64,000 bases of DNA, taken from Marsupella aquatica (taxonomy: Eukaryota > Marchantiophyta). Below are positions 61,846 to 64,000 of the stretch, in pieces. The stretch's first letter is position 1. Every line of letters begins with the position of its first letter. Below the pieces are notes generated by a model, which was not told the DNA's origin, made no database searches, and was given only the letters and a program-made list of their open reading frames with translations. A program made the translations under genes and the position numbers. Where the stretch lies: assembly GCA_973895155.1 (NCBI GenBank), contig OZ316898.1:186001-250000 (forward strand), given 5' to 3'.

Positions 61846-63798
61846 TAGCTCCCCACTTAATTGTGAAGCGTCCTCGCGAACAACTTCATCTTCGTCCATA
61901 TAGTATTTCTTGAGGCGGTCATAATGGATGCGAACTGGATATACCTCTCCCGTAATGTTGGCCAATTGCACGGAGCCATTGGGGAACATCATGGTTACTC
62001 TAAAGGGTCCTAACCAGCGAGTGTAAAGCTTTCCTGGAAACCTACTATACCTACTGTCATAAAGTAGCACAAGATCACCGGTATGAATACTAACTACTTT
62101 TAACCTTTTATCATACTGCTGCTTCTGTCTATATTCTACTCTCTCGGCTGAAATCATTCTCGCTTCCTCTAAAGCTTCTAACCTATATTCTCGCTCCTTT
62201 AGGCTCTCCTCCGCTGAGGCTCTTTCCTCAATTGTAACTTGAAATGTCGGTATCTCAAGTTGCATGGGTACCAGGGCTTCTTGTCCAAAGGTTAAGAAGA
62301 AGGGTGTATGACCGGTAGTGGATTTATAGGCAAGATTGTAAGCAAAAACAGCAGCAAACAATTTATCATCCCAATCGAGTTTGTTCTGAGCTACTGTCTT
62401 GTTCAATATCTTTCCTATGATTCCGTTTGCTCGTTCTGTCAACCCGTTTGCCTTTGGATGGTAGGGAGTAGTAGGCCTATGTTTAACTAAATACTGCTCA
62501 TTTAAACGACTAATTATATCATTCAAAAAATGGGTTCCTCTATCACTAACTAATTCTAGGGGTGCTCCATACCTGGTGAAGATCTGCTCATACATGAATC
62601 TAGCCGTAGTAATTGCATCATCCTTCGTTGTTGGTCTGGCCTCTACCCATTTAGTTGCATAATCCGTAGCCAGGATTATGTACTTGTTCCGTCGAGGGTG
62701 GGTCAGTGGTTTCAGAGGTCCAATGTAATCAATACCCCACTTCTCGAATGGTGCCAGAGGTAGAATAGGGTGCAGTGGATGCCTGGTGGACGCCCTTGGT
62801 CCTCCCGCTCGTTGACAAGGATCGCATTGTTTGATAAACTGATAGACATCTTTGTGCAAGGTGGGCCACCAGTAACCGGCATTTAATATCTTCTTAGACG
62901 TGGTTACTGGGGAAAAATGTCCTCCGGCCTCCTCTCCATGCATGGCCCATAGGACTCGTTTTACCTCTCTCTTTTCCAAACACCTTTGAATCGTGCCGTT
63001 GATTCCATGCTTGTGCAGTATGCCTTTAATGCACTGATACTGTCTGACCTTCCGCACAAAGACTGCGGCTTGCTCTCGGCTTAATCCTGGCTGTAATCTG
63101 GAAGTGCTGAGAAATTGTAAAATCTCAGGGTACCATGTACCAGCTATTTCCACAACGAATAGCTCCTCTTCGGGGAATCGATCATCGATGCAATCCGTGG
63201 CAGGTTTACCTGTGATCCTTGAAAAGAAGTCGGCATTGGCATGTAACTTTCCCGGCTTGATCCTCAGCTCATAGTCAAACTCCTGTAATAGCAAAATCCA
63301 TCTTGCTACTCTGCCTGTAAGGTCCGGCTTATTGACTGGGTACTTCAAACTTTCATGATCAATATGAAAGATTACCTTGTACCCTAGTAAATAATGTCTA
63401 AACTTTTTACAAGAATAAATGACTCCTAATGCTTCTCTTTCCGTGGTAGAGTAGTTCCGTTCGGCATCGGCAAGCTGACGGCTTGCGAAGTATATGGGAT
63501 GGTCCCTTCCTTTCTCATCCAACTGACTTAGTACTGAGCCAATACAGAAGCCCGAGACATCTACAAAAACATGAAAATCTTTGTTCCAGTCCGGTGCTAT
63601 CATGACTGGGGCCTCTACTAACATCTGCTTCAATTCTACCACCGCTGTGACTCGTTCGGGTGTGGGTTCGAAGTCTGCTCCTGCCTTGAGCATATTGGTT
63701 AATGGTAAAGCTAGCTTGGCAAAATCCTTGATGAACCGGCGATAGTAACCAATGCATCCCAAGAAGGATCTTACATCCTTTATGTTCTTAGGTTGCAT
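61834..63798 (-). CDS. Ty3/gypsy pol, C-terminal half: RNase H and integrase
   Basis: The 654-codon frame begins within the end of the reverse transcriptase (IKDVRSFLGCIGYYRRFIKD). The RNase H domain follows: FHVFVDVSGFCIGSVLSQ, TTEREALGVIYSCKKFRHYL and IDHESLKY. Then comes the integrase with an HHCC zinc-binding N-terminus (HGEEAGGHF.. to CDPCQRAGG). The catalytic triad is Asp in GIDYIGPL, Asp in LVSDRGTHF and Glu in NGLTERANG. The C-terminal domain ends with PGKLYTRWLGPFRV and RLKKYYMDEDE. All catalytic residues seen are intact. The ATG at 63798 is internal; the true start (gag, protease, most of reverse transcriptase) should lie further upstream, but the frame meets stops within about 50 bases above, so this copy is 5'-damaged. 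The stop lies in the first 12 bases of the LTR. Confidence 0.9.
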   Translation of the reverse strand: MQPKNIKDVRSFLGCIGYYRRFIKDFAKLALPLTNMLKAGADFEPTPERVTAVVELKQMLVEAPVMIAPDWNKDFHVFVDVSGFCIGSVLSQLDEKGRDHPIYFASRQLADAERNYSTTEREALGVIYSCKKFRHYLLGYKVIFHIDHESLKYPVNKPDLTGRVARWILLLQEFDYELRIKPGKLHANADFFSRITGKPATDCIDDRFPEEELFVVEIAGTWYPEILQFLSTSRLQPGLSREQAAVFVRKVRQYQCIKGILHKHGINGTIQRCLEKREVKRVLWAMHGEEAGGHFSPVTTSKKILNAGYWWPTLHKDVYQFIKQCDPCQRAGGPRASTRHPLHPILPLAPFEKWGIDYIGPLKPLTHPRRNKYIILATDYATKWVEARPTTKDDAITTARFMYEQIFTRYGAPLELVSDRGTHFLNDIISRLNEQYLVKHRPTTPYHPKANGLTERANGIIGKILNKTVAQNKLDWDDKLFAAVFAYNLAYKSTTGHTPFFLTFGQEALVPMQLEIPTFQVTIEERASAEESLKEREYRLEALEEARMISAERVEYRQKQQYDKRLKVVSIHTGDLVLLYDSRYSRFPGKLYTRWLGPFRVTMMFPNGSVQLANITGEVYPVRIHYDRLKKYYMDEDEVVREDASQLSGELCDA

Positions 63799-63810
63799 GA
63801 TATCTAGCCA

Positions 63811-64000
63811 TACTGTGGTATGGGTGTCCCTGCAATTTTTTCTGGAAACTTGTTTATTTTTAGCATATCACAAGATTTACTTACACTTTAGACACCTTCC
63901 GGCCAACATTTACTTGTTCTGGACACTTATAGAAATATTTGACATCTCCGGCTTTCCTGACGATTCCTAGTGTACTTTGCCCGACGCTGTGACCAGCGCC
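63811..64000. other. Non-pol sequence interrupting the gypsy element
   Basis: Read on the minus strand, no reverse-transcriptase motif is present and stops occur in the pol frame from about 63855. The edge of the window contains GGCGCTGGTCACAGCGTCGGG, which resembles the palindromic AGCGCC motif of other intergenic parts and of the 41.3-kb MITE. This suggests a small insertion. Confidence 0.35.

Larger units (their letters stand above)
57195..64000 (-). mobile_element. Family A Ty3/gypsy retrotransposon, 3' part (continues off the window)
   Basis: On the minus strand the visible order is pol (63798-61834), purine tract AAGTGGGGAG, and 3' LTR (61845-57195). The 3' LTR has the full 4,651 bp with its resident gene. 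The 3' flank is the family B LTR, so CTCGG (57190-57194) should be repeated beyond the 5' LTR outside the window. The integrase C-terminus ends in a GPFRV..LKKYY type tail without a chromodomain, which points to the Athila/Tat side of Ty3/gypsy. Upstream of 63800 the pol frame is lost and the sequence looks unrelated, so a later insertion or deletion has probably cut the element. Confidence 0.88.

Noticed and set aside
61834-63798. Chromodomain at the integrase C-terminus
   Set aside because: The residues after GPFRV and up to the stop show no chromodomain pattern; the tail is short.

Overview
The window reads as nuclear DNA of a land plant, most likely a moss or other bryophyte. The evidence is introns with ordinary GT..AG borders, CCCTAAA-type telomere-like sequence, a very long PPR-DYW organelle RNA-editing protein of the kind expanded in mosses, an EDM2-type PHD protein, a captured BBR/BPC transcription factor, and Ty3/gypsy elements of the Athila/Tat (non-chromovirus) type. 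The species cannot be fixed from the sequence alone.

Layout. 1-665 is the right end of a giant LTR (here called family A). 666-5900 is gene-poor: a broken minus-strand gene with a methyltransferase-like motif (3529-5024) and a recurrent palindromic motif. 5907-10053 is a complete short-LTR, non-autonomous retrotransposon (identical-looking 143-bp LTRs, TSD AATAT) carrying a broken copy of a host BBR/BPC (GAGA-binding) gene. 14.8-17.7 kb holds plus-strand reading frames for an EDM2-like PHD protein, a tandem-BRCT protein and an F-box-like protein. 18.3-24.3 kb is a minus-strand locus in which an acidic, repeat-rich region, a Ulp1 (C48) SUMO-protease domain and an FCP1/NIF-like HAD domain appear to be exons of one gene, followed by two decayed FCP1-like copies.

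25.7-42.1 kb and 55.4-64 kb are dominated by three related families of very large LTRs. B is 2,358 bp, a solo LTR at 25706-28063 with TSD ACATG. C is about 4.0 kb, a solo LTR at 28394-37057 with TSD GAGTC. A is about 4.65 kb, a solo LTR inserted inside C at 30686-35333 with TSD CTGCA, and again as the 3' LTR of a Ty3/gypsy element at 57195-64000. The termini are alike (TGTGAYGCC at the start, ..ACA at the end) and each LTR carries the same double hairpin near its 3' end. A and C each contain a long reading frame wholly inside the LTR (about 1,200 and 882 codons). The two proteins share a globular domain followed by a coiled coil. This LTR-resident gene system is the most unusual thing in the window.

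Between these lie telomere-like degenerate repeats (38.7-39.7 kb), a 370-bp MITE-like insertion (41.26-41.63 kb), two near-perfect inverted repeats (44.27-44.44 kb), an intact PPR-DYW gene (46209-50615, minus), a decayed chaperonin-60 gene (about 51.1-52.1 kb, minus) and a decayed reverse-transcriptase fragment (53.2-53.9 kb, minus). The functional host gene with the best support is the PPR-DYW gene. The PHD, BRCT and F-box frames are probable genes, and most of the rest is mobile or decaying DNA.
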